Shown here one piece after another: positions 63,391 to 64,000 of a stretch of DNA of 64,000 nt (positions are counted from its first letter, which is position 1; each line of letters opens with the position of its first letter). Made by a program: the position numbers and the translations under genes. The notes beneath the pieces are model-generated. The model did no database searches, was not told the DNA's origin, and saw nothing but the letters and a program-made list of their open reading frames with translations. The DNA is from Bacteroidetes bacterium OLB11 (GTDB taxonomy: Bacteria; Bacteroidota; Bacteroidia; Chitinophagales; Chitinophagaceae), in assembly GCA_001567165.1 (NCBI GenBank), contig LNFQ01000023.1, forward strand, positions 62,001-126,000, written 5' to 3'.

Positions 63391-63420
63391 AAAGAACTAC
63401 AAAATGTAGTTCTTTTTTTT
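63391..63420 (+). terminator. Rho-independent terminator
   Basis: AAAGAACTACA (63391-63401) pairs with TGTAGTTCTTT (63405-63415) with a 3-base loop (possibly 5 with fraying) and is followed by a T-run. It ends the three-repeat protein gene. Confidence 0.85.
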
Positions 63421-63484
63421 GTCAAGGACTTTTAAATTACTCTTAATTTAATAAAAAATATATCATTTTTGATTATGATACTTG

Positions 63485-63492
63485 TATATTTG
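63485..63492 (+). promoter_or_regulatory. -7 element upstream of secA (TATATTTG)
   Basis: TATATTTG fits the Bacteroidota TAnnTTTG -7 consensus and lies 78 bases before the secA ATG. The only upstream TTG (63469-63471) is 13 bases away, closer than usual, so the assignment rests on the -7 box alone. Confidence 0.35.
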
Positions 63493-63570
63493 TAGGCTCT
63501 CAAAACATCATATTCAACTGATGAGTATAAAACTATTTTATAATATTAAAAAAGATTATCCCCATATCAC

Positions 63571-64000
63571 ATGTTAAACTTTATTGCCAAATTATTCGGA
63601 GGAAGTAAATCGGAAAAAGACGTAAAAAAAATCAGCCCAATAATCGACAAAATCAATCAGTATTTTCAATCTTATCAAAGCCTTAGCAATGATGAGTTGC
63701 GAGCAAACACAACCATTTTTCGAAATAGAATTGCAGAATATACTAAAGATATCTCAAATGAAATTCAAACTTTAAAAGATAAAGCAGATACTGCAACTGA
63801 TATTCAAGAGAAAAGTGCTATATTTAAACAAATAGATGAGCAAATAAAAGCGAAAGATGCAAAACTAGAAGAAGTATTAATGCAAATCTTGCCTGAAGCT
63901 TTTGCTACTGTGAAAGCGGCTGCTCTTCGATTTAAAGAAAATACATCACTTAGAAGTGCCGCAACAGAACTCGACAGAAAACTTGCAGTCACTAAAAAAT
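63571..64000 (+). CDS. secA: Preprotein translocase SecA, N-terminal part (cut by the window edge)
   Basis: The first ~143 residues of the motor ATPase that drives proteins through SecYEG. The ATG at 63571 gives MLNFIAKLFGGSKSEKDVKK, ISPIIDKINQYFQSYQSLSN, DELRANTTIFRNRI, then a helical segment rich in Lys/Asp, and LPEAFATVKAAALRFKENTS, which match Bacteroidota SecA, including the longer N-terminal insertion before the first nucleotide-binding domain. Walker A and the rest lie beyond 64000. Confidence 0.92.
   Translation, partial: MLNFIAKLFGGSKSEKDVKKISPIIDKINQYFQSYQSLSNDELRANTTIFRNRIAEYTKDISNEIQTLKDKADTATDIQEKSAIFKQIDEQIKAKDAKLEEVLMQILPEAFATVKAAALRFKENTSLRSAATELDRKLAVTKK

Overview
The window is AT-rich chromosomal DNA from a member of the Bacteroidota, probably near the Chitinophagales or Saprospirales (the order is inference). 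Supporting signs are several proteins with type IX secretion (T9SS) C-terminal sorting domains, the gliding lipoproteins GldD and GldH, a 2025-residue SprB-repeat protein with a CHU_C-type tail, families typical of the phylum (DUF3109, DUF3098, HYC_CC_PP, DUF1501/DUF1800 pair), promoter -7 elements of the form TAnnTTTG, and the futalosine menaquinone enzyme MqnE. No rRNA, tRNA, CRISPR array, insertion sequence or phage gene was seen. The genes look like ordinary core genome.

Layout. 0-7.6 kb: 3' end of dnaB, the giant SprB-repeat surface protein and a TPR lipoprotein. 7.6-16 kb: rpe, dcd, an A-type Fe-S carrier, a secreted M43 metalloprotease, ispH, gldD, a DUF3109 protein, and the leftward ftsX-DUF3098-uppP operon. 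16-32 kb: DUF937 protein, two tandem TlpA-like thioredoxins, acyl-CoA dehydrogenase, engB, pepT, marC, yicC, gldH, lptB, purH, a third TlpA-like protein, a POT peptide transporter, ribBA and a DUF4197 protein. 32-44 kb: purA, an Asp/Lys-rich acidic protein, uvrB, a large PNGase-F-like/LamG T9SS protein, a C1B peptidase, a YIP1 membrane protein and a TPR histidine kinase. 44-49 kb: mqnE and a probable copper-handling cluster (HYC_CC_PP protein, HMA protein, TonB receptor, Cys-rich peptide). 49-64 kb: cyanophycin synthetase, a second TonB receptor, a TPR protein, a small T9SS protein, a second metal-like cluster (His/Cys exported peptide, TonB receptor, lipoprotein), the DUF1501/DUF1800 pair, a three-repeat exported protein and the 5' end of secA.

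The most striking signal is not one gene. At least a dozen genes are interrupted or altered at short poly-A/poly-T runs, and in every clear case removing ONE base from the run restores a full-length, family-typical protein. Affected genes include ones expected to be essential (ispH, engB), a POT transporter, the PNGase-like protein, DUF1800 (two sites), purA and its neighbour, and the giant SprB protein, where three single-base excesses cancel. The one-sided direction points to an insertion-biased sequencing or assembly error. The biological alternative is tolerated poly(A) indels rescued by transcriptional slippage, as described in AT-rich endosymbionts. Reads or RNA would settle it. Coordinates below for such genes span the reconstructed gene unless stated.

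Functionally the window combines surface and secretion functions (T9SS cargo, gliding lipoproteins, LptB, SecA), metal acquisition through TonB receptors, nucleotide, riboflavin, isoprenoid and menaquinone biosynthesis, and envelope maintenance.
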